A stretch of DNA of 64,000 bases from Prostheceraeus crozeri (lineage: Eukaryota; Platyhelminthes; Polycladida; Euryleptidae), in NCBI GenBank assembly GCA_907163375.1, contig CAJQUW010007059.1, positions 620,001-684,000 on the forward strand. The letters are read 5' to 3'. The notes beneath the pieces were generated by a model. That model saw only the letters and a program-made list of their open reading frames with translations, was not told where the DNA came from and did no database searches. This document shows, piece by piece, positions 1-10,500 of this stretch; position 1 is the first letter of the stretch, and each line of letters opens with the position of its first letter. Both the position numbers and the translations under genes were made by a program.

Positions 1-1153
1 TCAAGTCATTGTCCAAATTGATAGTATGCTATTGTGCAGCTTGTAAAATATGTAGACCATGTCATGTGGCCTAATTTGTCAAACTGAAAAGCAGTGAAAA
101 TTCAAAATCAAGAATTATTCTATGCAAACGGTGATAGCGAATACATGTAATTACAATTAATTGATTGCTACCATCGAATGAATGCAAATAGTTGATTGCT
201 TCAAGTTCAATTAAAATTGATCGATTGCTATGCTCGATTGCTTGCCCAAAATTAATTGCAATTAATTTTTGATAACCTCTGGTCGTTAAGAAGCAATGAT
301 GGATGGTAATTGTCTGACGCGTCACCCAAAGTTGCATCCAGTACAGACAAGGCTAGCATACAAAACTATTCCGAGAACTTCGGGTGCCGTGCAACTCTGC
401 GATTTTGGAAATCCTCGGAATGGCTATTCATTCACAGATGAAATTCTACCTGACAATTCTCAAATGAGTCTCAACAGCTATTGCCATCAATAGAATTCTG
501 CATAAAATCATGTAGTTAGAACGATAAAGTCGTCACGATAGATAGATATCATTAATCATAGCTTTCAGCAGAGGATCTTAACGATGAATCGTTGTGCTGA
601 ATGAGATTTTACAGCTGTCATTAATCAGACAAAGGTGAGCGCACCTTAAGACAGCAGTGATATCATTAATCAAGAGAATTCTCACAAACAACATTCTTAC
701 AATACAAGTCAAGAGAAGTATTGTACTGTATAAGACCTATGCAACCAGCGTTGAACAAGAGAAGTGAATATGGAGAATGATTGCATATCTTTATTTTAAG
801 TAAAATAAATTCATAATCAATAATCAGGCCGTCATACTGCACGTCATTAATTTGCAAAGCTTTAGATCCATTACGCCCTGTTTTTCTTAGCATATTTTTG
901 TATTGATTGAAAGTGCAGTTTTCTCACAGAAAAGAAAAGTAGGTGCGTCAAACTAGGATTTCTTTTAAAGACGACTTTGCAAATCACGTGTAGATAGAGA
1001 AAATTAAAGCTCAGCAATTAACTTGAAATTTGTAAGTTAACTTATTGCAGTAGGTGTATTTCCACAGCTATCTAGACTTCTATCATTAAAAATGTATTTC
1101 AAATTAGATTAGACTTTTGCATGTAGATATTTCCTCGGATTGGATATGTGAGC
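1..1153. other. AT-rich noncoding stretch
   Basis: I see no coding exon or RNA gene here. The first 280 bases are built from loosely repeated AATTGATTGC-like words. A short word, ATCATTAATCA, recurs around 550-680. It lies left of the hAT insertion and may be intron or intergenic DNA upstream of the TANGO6 exons. Confidence 0.5.
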
Positions 1154-1645
1154 GTCTAAACCAGTGCTTCTCAACCTTTTATGTTCCATGGCCGCCTTGT
1201 TCTATAGGCTACTTGATTTGATAGCTAATTATTCCTTCTTTCAATTTCTTTGTTACGATGCTATCAAATTGTATGTCTTCATTAATTTCTTGATACACCT
1301 CATGTCAATGTTCGATTTTTATTTTACAATTGATGCTCTCCTTTCATTTCTAAGTTGATTTACGCTAATAAAACAGATAATAAACCAAAGGACTATTCGA
1401 GTTATTTTTTCGTTTTTTCTCTGTAAGTTGCAGGCTAAACAAATATCCGCTTTTAGTAAAAGCAAATCATTCTGAACAATCATCTGAGTTAAATATGATA
1501 GAACAATCACACAGAAAAAGTAACACCAAAAGATTCAATGGGATTTCTGTTCTTGTCCTTAAGCACAAGATTTTTGATATTTGTTTTTGTGTTTGAAGTA
1601 GATATACGGATATCATTCAGAACATCAAGGCGATTTCTATATATA

Positions 1646-1850
1646 CAGTCAAACCTCGGTTAGCGACCGTCTTGATATAGCGACCGTCGCGCTTTAACGA
1701 CCGGTCTCTCGTGGTACCGAATGACAAGATAGGAAATCACGTATATCGGAGTCTCGATGTAACGACCCCTTGATATAGCGACCGTCGCGTCTTGCGACCG
1801 GTTTTATCGGGAACGAACAGACCATTTTCTCTTGACACAGCGACCGTGCA
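1646..1850 (+). repeat. Left terminal and subterminal repeats of pogo element
   Basis: The terminal inverted repeat begins CAGTCAAACCTCGG. It is followed by repeated GCGACCGTC words near 1662, 1678, 1778 and 1841 and variants ACGACC near 1697 and 1761. The matching right-end words are at 7866-7943. Confidence 0.75.
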
Positions 1851-2285
1851 ACACTGTAGAGTACTAACAAAGTGTCAAAGTAATTTTGATTTCACCCAAT
1901 TGCCTAATAGACCGACGGTAAATTGACGCAATTTTTGATGTTGTAATCTTGGATGGTAATTTGATCCGTTGATTGTAGACAGTCAGAGCGAAATGTCACT
2001 CTTTGTTTGTGTCAATTGACATCTTATGCTTATCTGTCATCGCAAGCACGACGGTCGTAATTCTCTGGTCTCGTGACATCAATCGTTTTTGTTGATTTTC
2101 TCTTGTATCTTGCCGAGTTATCTCAAAGTTAAACATATCAATCACTTCGTCTTTGTGTCATCTACCCATTTCTGGTGCTTTTGTCATCATCGACTCAACA
2201 GGTTGTGCATGCTGGGATATTTTCCTTTATCGCTTCGATATTCCGTGTTCTTCGTGGAGTTGTGTTCATATTCCATTTCGCTATC

Positions 2286-3056
2286 ATGCCGAATTCACGC
2301 AAAGGCAGTAATGACATTACGAGAATCGCGCATAATTGTTCCAGTTGTAGCAATGTCATAGATAGCGACTTTATACAGTGCAATATCTGCAAAGACAATT
2401 TCCATATGAAGAAAGAATGCTCGAACATTACCGCTGGTATTGCAAAGTCGCTGATGTGTAACGACAATCTATCCTATTCCTGTAATCGGTGCAAATCTGT
2501 TAGCATTCATGATTTCTTCGATCGATTTTCTGCAATAGAGCGTGAATTGGCCGCCGTGAAACAACAGCTCCAAATGCAGTGCAGGTTCGACATGGAGAAT
2601 ATAGTCCTCAAAGCCGTGGATGAGCAATCACAGCGTTCTGAGAAACGTAGCAATGTCATTGTCTTTGGGATGACAGAGAGTGAAATGGCTGTGGATGGTG
2701 TTCAAGTCAATGATGAATATTTGATATCTGATCTTCTCCAGTCAGTTGACATAGATTTGAATTGTGTCACGTCTTTCAGCCGCATTGGTCGTCAAAAAGC
2801 TGATCAACATGGGAAAGGTCGACCACTGAGACTACGTTTCAAATCTCACGAAGATAAGCAGCAATGTCTCCGCAATGCAAAACAATTGAAGGGACATAGT
2901 CGACATCGAAGAGTGTTCATTCGACCTGATTTAACACCTGCTCAACTCAGGGAGAATAAGCGTTTAACCGAAGAATTGAAGAACAGACAAGAGGCTGGGG
3001 AAGATGTCATAATTCGAAATGGCAACATTGTTCAGAGGAATTCTTCACAAGCTTGA
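2286..3056 (+). CDS. LINE ORF1 protein with PHD-like finger
   Basis: A 256-residue open frame from ATG 2286; an in-frame upstream ATG at 2175 is possible but precedes the zinc finger by an unconserved stretch. The N-terminal 75 residues have spaced pairs NCSSC, QCNIC, an FH, a later cysteine and SCNRC, which is a PHD-type C4HC3 arrangement. A short coiled-coil-like segment follows (RELAAVKQQLQMQ), then RSNVIVFGM, typical of the RNA-binding fold in CR1/L2-type ORF1 proteins. The C-terminal part is basic. It should bind element RNA as a chaperone. The TGA stop at 3054-3056 lies in the same frame as ORF2. Confidence 0.75.
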   Translation: MPNSRKGSNDITRIAHNCSSCSNVIDSDFIQCNICKDNFHMKKECSNITAGIAKSLMCNDNLSYSCNRCKSVSIHDFFDRFSAIERELAAVKQQLQMQCRFDMENIVLKAVDEQSQRSEKRSNVIVFGMTESEMAVDGVQVNDEYLISDLLQSVDIDLNCVTSFSRIGRQKADQHGKGRPLRLRFKSHEDKQQCLRNAKQLKGHSRHRRVFIRPDLTPAQLRENKRLTEELKNRQEAGEDVIIRNGNIVQRNSSQA

Positions 3057-5658
3057 CGACGAAATTATCTCCCATCAATTTGTCTAACCAACGCACGTTC
3101 TATTGTCAATAAAATGGATGAACTTCTTACTTTTAATAATAATTATCACTCTGATTTCATTTGTGTAACCGAGTCCTGGCTGAATCCTTCAGTTCCTGAC
3201 AATGCTGTTCATGTTGATGGATATTCTATTTATCGAGCTGACCGTGTCTCAAATCGCAAAGGTGGAGGAGTATGTGTGTGGGTTTCAAATGAGTTTGTAG
3301 CTACTGTCGTCGCTGATGCTTCTGGCTCTGATGAATTGGAATTTCTGTTGTTGAGGATAGTCCGTGATGGTTTCTCTTACTTGTTGCTAACTGTATATTT
3401 CCCGCATGGTCAAACAATGACTTTAGCAGAGAAGCAGTTGTCATTTGAGCTCCTAACTCAAATTCTGGATGAACAAATGGATATTTATTTCAATGCTCAC
3501 ATCTTCGTAGTTGGTGACTTCAACAGAGTAGATCATTCATTCTTGGAAACTTGTTTTTCGTTGAATAATCTTGTTCACTTTCCAACCCGAAAAGACGTTG
3601 TGCTCGATCTCATTTTGGTTCCAGAGCAGCTTTTATCGATGTTCTCAACGCCAGTTATTCATGCACCATTTGCATCAAGTGATCATGCGGTATTGCATTT
3701 ACAACCTAGTGAGTTTCACCGATTCCCTCATCAATGTGAATACAAACAAGTGTATGACTTCAGAGATTCCAACATGTTGCCAATTATTCAACGCATGCAA
3801 ACCATCAATTTTCCCATATTATTCTCGGAACTTGATCTTGATGAGATGTGCATGATTTTTTACGACCATCTAAGAGATTGCCTGTCACTACTTTCGTGTG
3901 ATAGAATTAAATGCTCAGCTAAGGATAAGCCGTGGATTACTACGGTGGTCAAAGTCCTCATCAACAAGCGGTACAGGGCGTATAGATCACGAAATTGGAT
4001 TCTGTATGCTCATTATCGGGACAAAGTCAAAGAACATATACTGTCGGCGAAACGTGAATGGGGCTTGAGAATGCGCGCAAATGGTACATCAATATGGGAC
4101 ATTCACAAGAAGGTCATAGGGACTTACAAGGACTCTGAATGGCTTCCTAAATGTGATCCCGATGCATCTATCAGGCAAATTCTGGAGACTTTGAATCTCA
4201 AATACATCTCTTTTATGCAAGAAGACCCAATTCAGTTTCGACCAACTCCTGTAATTATTCCCTTCGAGTTCAAGACACATGAAGTTGAGCTTATGCTATC
4301 TCGTGTCAATCCCAAGAAAGCTCATGGTTCTGACGAAGTCCCTCGATTATTTGGGTAAAGCTGGCTTCTGCCCTTGCTGAGCCTTTGTGTCTCATCTTCA
4401 ACAAGTGCTTAGAAGAATCAAACCTTCCAAGGATGTGAAAACAATCTGACATCATACCATTACCGAAAACAAAAAACCCAAATCTATGTGAAACTCGCCC
4501 CATATCATTGCTTCCCATGCCTGTGCGCCTTTTTGAACGTCAGCTGATGAAATGGTATTCATCAGAATTTTCAAAACGACTTGACGATGCTCAATACGCT
4601 TACCGCAAAGGTAGCTCAACTACATGTGCATTGATAAAATTGACCGATTATGTAGCTAACGCAGTCTCGACTCAACAAGTCAATGCTTGCCACTTGCTGT
4701 CCATTGATATTGAAAAGGGGTTTGATCGACTGTCCCATAACATTCTTGTTGCCAAAATGATTTCAGACAATTTTGATCCCTTTTTAATATTATTCATGAG
4801 CAATTATTTAACCGACAGATACGTGTGCGATGGAAGTCTACATTGAGCAGCTATCGGAAAGTCAGCGGTGGAGTTCCACAGGGCTCTACGATCGGACCAT
4901 ATCTGTTCAATTATTTTCTTTCCGACTTGAAAGTGAACTCTGACGTATGTCTCGTAAAATATGCCGATGATATCATTATCTGTGGGTCGGTGGATGGTCG
5001 GAAAAATACAAGCAATGTGTCTGATGCTTACAGTGAGGTAGAGACATGGATGGATGTAAATAAGGTGAGCATTAAGTCTCAAAAGTGCCAACAAATGACA
5101 GTGATGCTCAGGCCAAATAACTGGAACTTTGAGTGGGAACTCCATAATATTCCATCGGTTATCGAAATGAAAATTCTTGGCGTATTATTCGATCAAAGAT
5201 TTACTTGGAAATTGCATTTTGACGCTGTCTCCAGAAAGGCTTCATCACGAATATACGTGCTCCGACAGTTGAAGCAGTTCCTTGATAAGGATGAGCTCTT
5301 CGCAATATATTGCGGCTGCATCAGGAGCGTTATGGAATATTGTGCTCCTCTGTTTACTGGCCTCCGTTCGCATCAATCAGGTTTAGTTGACAGAGTACAG
5401 CGACGTTGTCATCGTGTAATATGTGGGGCCAAATGTGAATGTCATCTTTTTGTACCTCTAGATTATCGACGAGTGGTGTTAAGTTGGAAACTATTCAAGC
5501 AGTTACTTTCAGATCCGAAGCATCCTCTTCACTCACTGTGCCTTCCCCGACTTCCCTATTCTGGAAAATTTTGTATCCCTAAGATAACTAATTCGTTGCA
5601 TCAAAATTCCTTCATCATTGCCATGTCAAAACTGAGTAACAATAACTTCAGTATGTAG
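3057..5658 (+). pseudogene. LINE ORF2: endonuclease and reverse transcriptase, broken
   Basis: The reading frame resumes directly after the ORF1 stop with the conserved endonuclease start (CLTNARSIVNKMDEL), before the first ATG at 3114. Endonuclease motifs include VTESWL, VVGDFN and SSDHAVLHL. Reverse-transcriptase blocks follow: AYRKGSST, LSIDIEKGFDRLSH, GGVPQGSTIGP and VKYADDIIICG at about 4950-4995. The C-terminal cysteine-bearing segment RRCHRVICG is typical of the group. At least three lesions break the frame: a shift near 4355, a stop near 4437 and a shift near 4830. The ORF2 protein would nick target DNA and copy element RNA, but this copy cannot make a whole protein. Confidence 0.8.
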
Positions 5659-6034
5659 CATGTTGTCATTTCCAATCCGCAAATGTTTCTTTTTGCTTTC
5701 GTGTTACTTATTTATATGATATTGTTTTTGTCTTAAAATTTTTGTATTTTATCAGTCCTTGTAAAGTTGAATGCCCCACGATTCCCAATATTGGGGCTTG
5801 AAATATATACGTCATTATTATTATTATTATTAAGTCGACATCAATTACGATGAAACGTAATCCAGATGCTCGCCACAACTGCAGATCTCCCCCTCATCGG
5901 CATGTGTGGATATTGATTGTGACTGGATTTTGATAGGCTGCCGAAGGCTGGATTGCGTCAGTCATGTAAGATGAAAGTTTGTGGAGAATGTTCAGTGTAT
6001 AGTGCATCACTTTTCAAGCTCATCTGCATTCAGC

Positions 6035-7609
6035 ATGGCTAGCCGCAAGATCTTAACTGCTAAACGTCGTGCTCTCACGTTGGACCGGAAAGCTGAAGTC
6101 TTGCAACTCTCATCGACTCTATCTGCGAAGAAGATCAGCGAGCAATTCGGCGTTGGAAAGACTCAAATTCAGTCCATCATCAAGCGCAAGGCTGAGGTTC
6201 TAGAGGAAATTGAGAAAGGATCGAACAGGGAGGCGAAGCGACTGAAGTTTGGGCATTCTCATCACGAGGAGCTTGAGAATGCTGTCTTCGAATGGTTCAC
6301 GCGGAAGCGGGCAATGAATATGGCCATCAATGGACCCATTATTCAAGCTGAAGCTCTTCGCGTCGCTAAGGAACTCAACATATCGTCGTTCTCAGCATCA
6401 CAGGGTTGGCTATCCAACTTCAAGAAACGACACAACATTTGCGCCGTAAAACTCTCCGGAGAGAGAGCTTCCGTTGATCCCGTTGTTGTAGAAGACTACA
6501 AAAAGAGGCTACCTCTTCTCCTGCATGGATATGACATGAAGGACATCTTCAATTGTGATGAAACGGGGATCCTGTTTCGAGCGATGCCTGACAGGTCACT
6601 TCATGTGCGTGGGGACGACGCTGCCGGTGGAAAGAAGAGCAAAGAACGGCTTACTCTTCTCCTGTGCGTCAATGCTGTTGGAGACTTCGAAAAGCCACTC
6701 GTGATAGGAAAAGCCGCAAGACCGCGATGTTTCAAGGGATGCAACATGCAGAAACTCCCTGTGACCTGGACGCATAACAAGAAAGCTTGGATGACGAGCA
6801 GAATCTTCCAAGATTGGCTGAACTCACTCAACAGCAAGATGGCGAGGCAAGGACGTAAGATCTTGCTGCTCCTTGATAACGCTCCATCTCATCCTCACGA
6901 TGTCAGCTATACCAATGTGAAACTCCTATTCATGCCGTCGAACACCACGTCCGTGCTCCAGCCTCTCGATCAAGGAATCATTGCAACTGTAAAGCGACAA
7001 TATCAACAGAGACTATTGAATTTCGTCATCTTGAAGGCCGAATCCATGGATGGCGATGTCAACAGCGTTCACAAAAGTATCGACGTCCATCTATCCATCA
7101 CTTGGATGAGTGAAGCCATTTCTGCATGCAGACCTGAAACCGTCTCCAAATGTTTCAGGCGGACTGGCGTTTCAGAAGACACAGTTGGAAATGAAGCTAC
7201 GGTCGGAGAGGAGAGCGCCGGTGAAGGATCTGAGGATGAGGATGACATACCACTGGCACAGCTGTTCGAAAAAGCTGTCAATGGATTGAAACTCAAGGAT
7301 CCCATAACATTCAACGAATTCATTAGCTCAGAGGGTCAAACTGAATCCTTCGAGGACAATCCATATACAGCACCAACCATACAAGAAGACAATGAGGAAT
7401 CTGAAGATGACGACAGCGACTTCCCAACTGCCCTTCAGCCCTTCCACATAAATGAAATGCTCGATACACTACGTCGCCATTTCAATGCAACGGGAATGGA
7501 GAAATCATCTGCAGCAGTGATGGCATTGTGGAATTCTTACGAAAAGGAGTCTACAGCAAGACGTCGACAATCAACCATCGACAATTATTTCAAGAGAGAC
7601 AGTCAGTAA
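6035..7609 (+). CDS. pogo/Tigger-type transposase, apparently intact
   Basis: A DDE transposase of the Tigger/CENP-B-like family that cuts and pastes its own element at TA sites. The start at MASRK (6035) is preferred because the CENP-B-type helix-turn-helix begins about residue 12; an ATG at 5981 would add 18 residues. Domains in order: psq/CENP-B N-terminal HTH (about 10-55), Tc5-type HTH (about 75-145, with SFSASQGWLSNFKKRHNI), and DDE core with NCDETG, LLLDNAPSHP and LQPLDQG, all aspartates present and spaced DD30D. An acidic linker follows, then a C-terminal QSTIDNYF, which fits the PCNA-interacting consensus; a PCNA motif has been described in pogo transposase. No stop or frameshift interrupts the 524 residues, unlike the LINE beside it. 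Confidence 0.9.
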   Translation: MASRKILTAKRRALTLDRKAEVLQLSSTLSAKKISEQFGVGKTQIQSIIKRKAEVLEEIEKGSNREAKRLKFGHSHHEELENAVFEWFTRKRAMNMAINGPIIQAEALRVAKELNISSFSASQGWLSNFKKRHNICAVKLSGERASVDPVVVEDYKKRLPLLLHGYDMKDIFNCDETGILFRAMPDRSLHVRGDDAAGGKKSKERLTLLLCVNAVGDFEKPLVIGKAARPRCFKGCNMQKLPVTWTHNKKAWMTSRIFQDWLNSLNSKMARQGRKILLLLDNAPSHPHDVSYTNVKLLFMPSNTTSVLQPLDQGIIATVKRQYQQRLLNFVILKAESMDGDVNSVHKSIDVHLSITWMSEAISACRPETVSKCFRRTGVSEDTVGNEATVGEESAGEGSEDEDDIPLAQLFEKAVNGLKLKDPITFNEFISSEGQTESFEDNPYTAPTIQEDNEESEDDDSDFPTALQPFHINEMLDTLRRHFNATGMEKSSAAVMALWNSYEKESTARRRQSTIDNYFKRDSQ

Positions 7610-7865
7610 CTGAGGTGGTGTTTGAAGTATCGGTAAGCTGTTAGGTCTGTCGCTTTAACTTAAACGCGGTAGGCCTATATAGGGCCTACATGTAGTTTTG
7701 GCAATGAAAAATAATACATCTATTGTAGAATAAGAGTTGATATTTTCCAATGTAGAATGTTCCATGCTAGTTGGGAAAGTAATGGGATGTTCAAAACTAA
7801 TTCAAAACTGCTCAAAACTAATCATTTGATGCAATACTACTCATTAAAAAGCCTTAATCGCACTC

Positions 7866-7943
7866 TCTTGGTATAGCGACCGTCGCGCCAATGCGACCGT
7901 TTCCAGCGGAACCGAGCGCGGTCGCTATATCGAGAGTTGACTG
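7866..7943 (-). repeat. Right terminal inverted repeat of pogo element
   Basis: Read on the minus strand this end begins CAGTCAACTCTCGATATAGC and also contains inverted GCGACCGTC words, matching the left end. TA follows immediately at 7944-7945. Confidence 0.8.
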
Positions 7944-8231
7944 TAGTTTTGATTTAGACTAAATTCTCTTCTCCTAACTCACACATCTGTGAAATAATGC
8001 TCTTATTGTCCAATGATATTCACGGAATTTCCTCATTTAAGTTACGGCGGCGTAGCTTCACATGTGTTTCACGAGCGTGAAATCAGTTGATTGATCGACT
8101 GATTGCGTACAAAACAAAACATGCTTGCTATGTAGGCCTTACATACTATTTTCCGAGGTCCTCTCGTGGCCCCCAGCAAATTATCCTGTGGCTCCCTTGG
8201 GGGGGGGCGGTTGAGAACCACTAGTCTAAAC

Positions 8232-9333
8232 CATGGATCTTGAGCGGAAGGGCTTGGAGCTGAGCAGAGCGAAGCCACTTAGAACTAATAAGAAAAAGTA
8301 TAACTAGTACGTAGAGTATGCAATGGACTACAAAATAAAGCAACGCCATGTAATATTCAGAAGTTTCATTTCAGACTCATTTTTCTGACTTCATTTAGTC
8401 ATCATATCAAGAAATCCTGTCATCTGATGCGAGTATGCTGGAGGGAAGTCATGGACCTTGTTGAAATCATAATGATCATTCATGACACAACCGAATAGAA
8501 GTGTGTATGTGGCACTTCCCCTGCATAGGGAGAAATTCAGGGAGTCAACTTTGAACGATCACACATCAGACGAATAGTAGATGACAAAGCGACGTCCAGT
8601 AGAATTCTTGGAAGCAGTAGTAAAGCGACTTCAAAGTTAATATAATGAAAGACATAATTAAACTACTTCTGTCAGTAGGGCATGGTATGCTGCATGTAAG
8701 ACCCGATTGGCTGCTAACTACAGGATTCAACCATATCATAAATGCAGCTGCCTAGCTTGATATATTTGCTAATGTAGTGAAATAGTGACTACAATGTTGA
8801 CCGTCATCAAGCATCATTTTGATAGTTATTTCAATCATGCGTGTACATTTACGTTTATGTGAGCGCATGAGATCGAATTCAAAACTTGTTGAACTTGGAG
8901 CGGAGGTGGCAAAATTATATGGTCTAAACATTTAAATCTAACGGAAGCATCATTTCATCTACGAATGAATACTTTGTACTCATAACTGAGAGATTGAGCT
9001 TCTTTTTCACTGAAAATATCTCATTGAAGTCATTCTTCGATTCCGATATTTTTCTTTGTTATCCTGGTCAATGATTTGAGACAATCTAGTGGCACATTTC
9101 CATCTGCTGACATGAAGGGTTTTGGATTGATTTGGAGGAAGGCCTGCGTATTCGATGTTTTCATAAGTAAAATCATCTACATCGTAAGTTCCTCGACTTA
9201 AGGATTTCAACAATATAGTGTTTTCATTTCATTTGGCAATTCAAGTGCACATCAGTTGCATAATTGATTTCCGGTACAATTGATGAATGCGATCTGATTT
9301 ATATAAATTTCAATTACTGGTATTGTGTTACAG
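8232..9333. other. Noncoding stretch between hAT element and first TANGO6 exon
   Basis: Nothing convincing on either strand. A 68-codon open frame on the minus strand at 9007-9213 has no recognisable domain and is not called. By position this is probably TANGO6 intron. Confidence 0.45.
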
Positions 9334-9360
9334 ATCATCAGTATTAAATATTGTATGCAG

Positions 9361-9619
9361 CATATTGGGATCCATGACGCCAGAAATTGCGTGTGAACGA
9401 CTTGCCAGTCTCATTTTCGAAGGGGACCAAACCAATACTCATCAAATGTCATTGAGCACCAATGAAGGCGGATACGTATCTGTTGGAAGATGGAATGGGA
9501 TAGAACTTAGAAACAATCGATGGGGTGTTGATGAGGAAAAAGTGATAGATGCAGTTAAAGAAGTTTTACGCAAATTACCTTCTACGTATCAAGGCAGATT
9601 CTTTATTCTACTTCTGAAG
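9361..9619 (+). CDS. TANGO6: TANGO6 internal exon (first in window)
   Basis: An open exon of about 86 residues beginning near GSMTPEIACERLASLIF and ending ...GRFFILLLK, with donor AAG|GTAAGT. Two acceptors are possible: the AG at 9360 used here, or the AG at 9333, which would add nine residues; no stop decides between them. It begins one base into the end of a codon and ends in phase 0, joining in frame to the exon at 13779. The assignment rests mostly on that phase and position, because this segment is less conserved than the downstream exons. The first half of the gene must lie left of here or outside the window. Confidence 0.6.
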
Positions 9620-9794
9620 GTAAGTCAAATATTTTCTCGTCAAATCTGTTGGCATTTACTTTGCCCCTTTCGTAGGTTGAATGTACGATAAAACTGTAGG
9701 CCGTCACAATACTGCTGACTCATAGGAGTTGAACATATTCAGTCTGTTTCTATTTTCATAATCGAAATTCAATGTACACGGAAATTCCAATTTA

Positions 9795-10500
9795 GCTCCC
9801 AATGACTACCGGAGTACCCCAAGGCTATGTGATATCACCCTGCATGTTCGCCATTCATGCGTCATCTTTGCATGCTTCCTTAAGAAACACCTAAATGATG
9901 ACATCGTCTGTATAACACCCATAGGGAAAGCTGAGAATTCTGAACTTATCTTCTCATCGGAAGTACTACATGTGATCGAATGGATTCAATCAAATGGTCT
10001 CTTCATAAATGCATCGAAAACAAAGTGTTTATTCTTCAAAAAGTGCAACATGACGCTCGCTGTCTACTCAAATATTGACTTTGTGACTATTTTCAAAATT
10101 TTGGGGATGATCTACAATGCCGACCTTCTCTGGGACTCGCATATGGATTACATCAGTTGGATAGGGCAGCGAAGAAGTTGCGAAGCAGCATCACGAACAA
10201 GCAGTTGATTGCCATGTACATGTAAAAAGCTACATGTTATGCTCGTTGTAATCGAGCACTGTGCAGTATTATTTGTAGGAATGAGCCAGTCAAACACGGA
10301 AAAGCTCGAAAAAATACGAAGGAGGTGCCACCGAATCGTTCGTGGTCCCGATTGTCAAAGCAGTGAGTTCACACAGGTTTGGATAAGACGAAACAACCGA
10401 AGTCTCAGTGCATTTCATAAAATGAACCTTTCACATATTCTTCAGTCTATATCCACGTTCGCATCGACATTCAACGAAACTCGTCATGCCTTCTGTTAAC
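9795..10500 (+). mobile_element. Degenerate CR1-group LINE fragment in TANGO6 intron
   Basis: Broken frames keep reverse-transcriptase signatures: TTGVPQGYVISPCMFAIH at about 9797, a DDIVCITPIGK remnant near 9900, then VIEWIQSNGLFINASKTK and the C-terminal EKIRRRCHRIVRG. The order and wording match the LINE at 2084-5836, especially its RRCHRVICG block, but the copy is 5'-truncated and carries several stops and shifts. It is an old insertion in the first intron seen here, same strand as the host gene. Confidence 0.75.

Larger units (their letters stand above)
2084..5836 (+). mobile_element. CR1-group non-LTR retrotransposon (LINE), decayed
   Basis: A two-ORF LINE in the same orientation as the surrounding pogo element. 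ORF1 has a PHD-like zinc finger. ORF2 has an APE-type endonuclease and a reverse transcriptase with a YADD core. The 3' end closes in ATT triplets near 5815-5832. A 9-bp word GACATCAAT occurs at 2075-2083 and 5837-5845 and is a candidate target-site duplication, which would make this nearly full length. The PHD-type ORF1 and the ORF2 motifs place it in the wide CR1/L2/Daphne/Crack group; a finer clade cannot be set by eye. Confidence 0.8.
1646..7943 (+). mobile_element. pogo/Tigger DNA transposon carrying a LINE
   Basis: The element starts CAGTCAAACCTCGG and ends in the inverted sequence CGAGAGTTGACTG. Both ends are flanked by TA (1644-1645 and 7944-7945), as expected for Tc1/mariner/pogo elements. 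Several copies of AGCGACCGTC lie in the left 200 bases and again near the right end; these subterminal repeats are probably transposase-binding sites. The element encodes the transposase at 6035-7609. A CR1-group LINE has inserted between the left end and the transposase. The pogo element itself sits inside a hAT element. Confidence 0.9.
1162..8223. mobile_element. hAT-type element interrupted by a pogo element
   Basis: The left end CAGTGCTTCTCAACC and the inverted right end TAGTGGTTCTCAACC match at 13 of 15 positions. They are flanked by an exact 8-bp direct repeat GTCTAAAC at 1154-1161 and 8224-8231. An 8-bp duplication with CAGTG-type ends is the hallmark of the hAT superfamily. Only about 760 bases belong to this element (1162-1643 and 7946-8223); the rest is the later pogo insertion. 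No hAT transposase remains, so this is a non-autonomous or internally deleted copy. Confidence 0.85.

Noticed and set aside
9007-9213. Minus-strand 68-codon open frame left of the first TANGO6 exon
   Set aside because: Its text (TYDVDDFTYENIEYAG...) is plausible but matches nothing I know and has no donor or start context.
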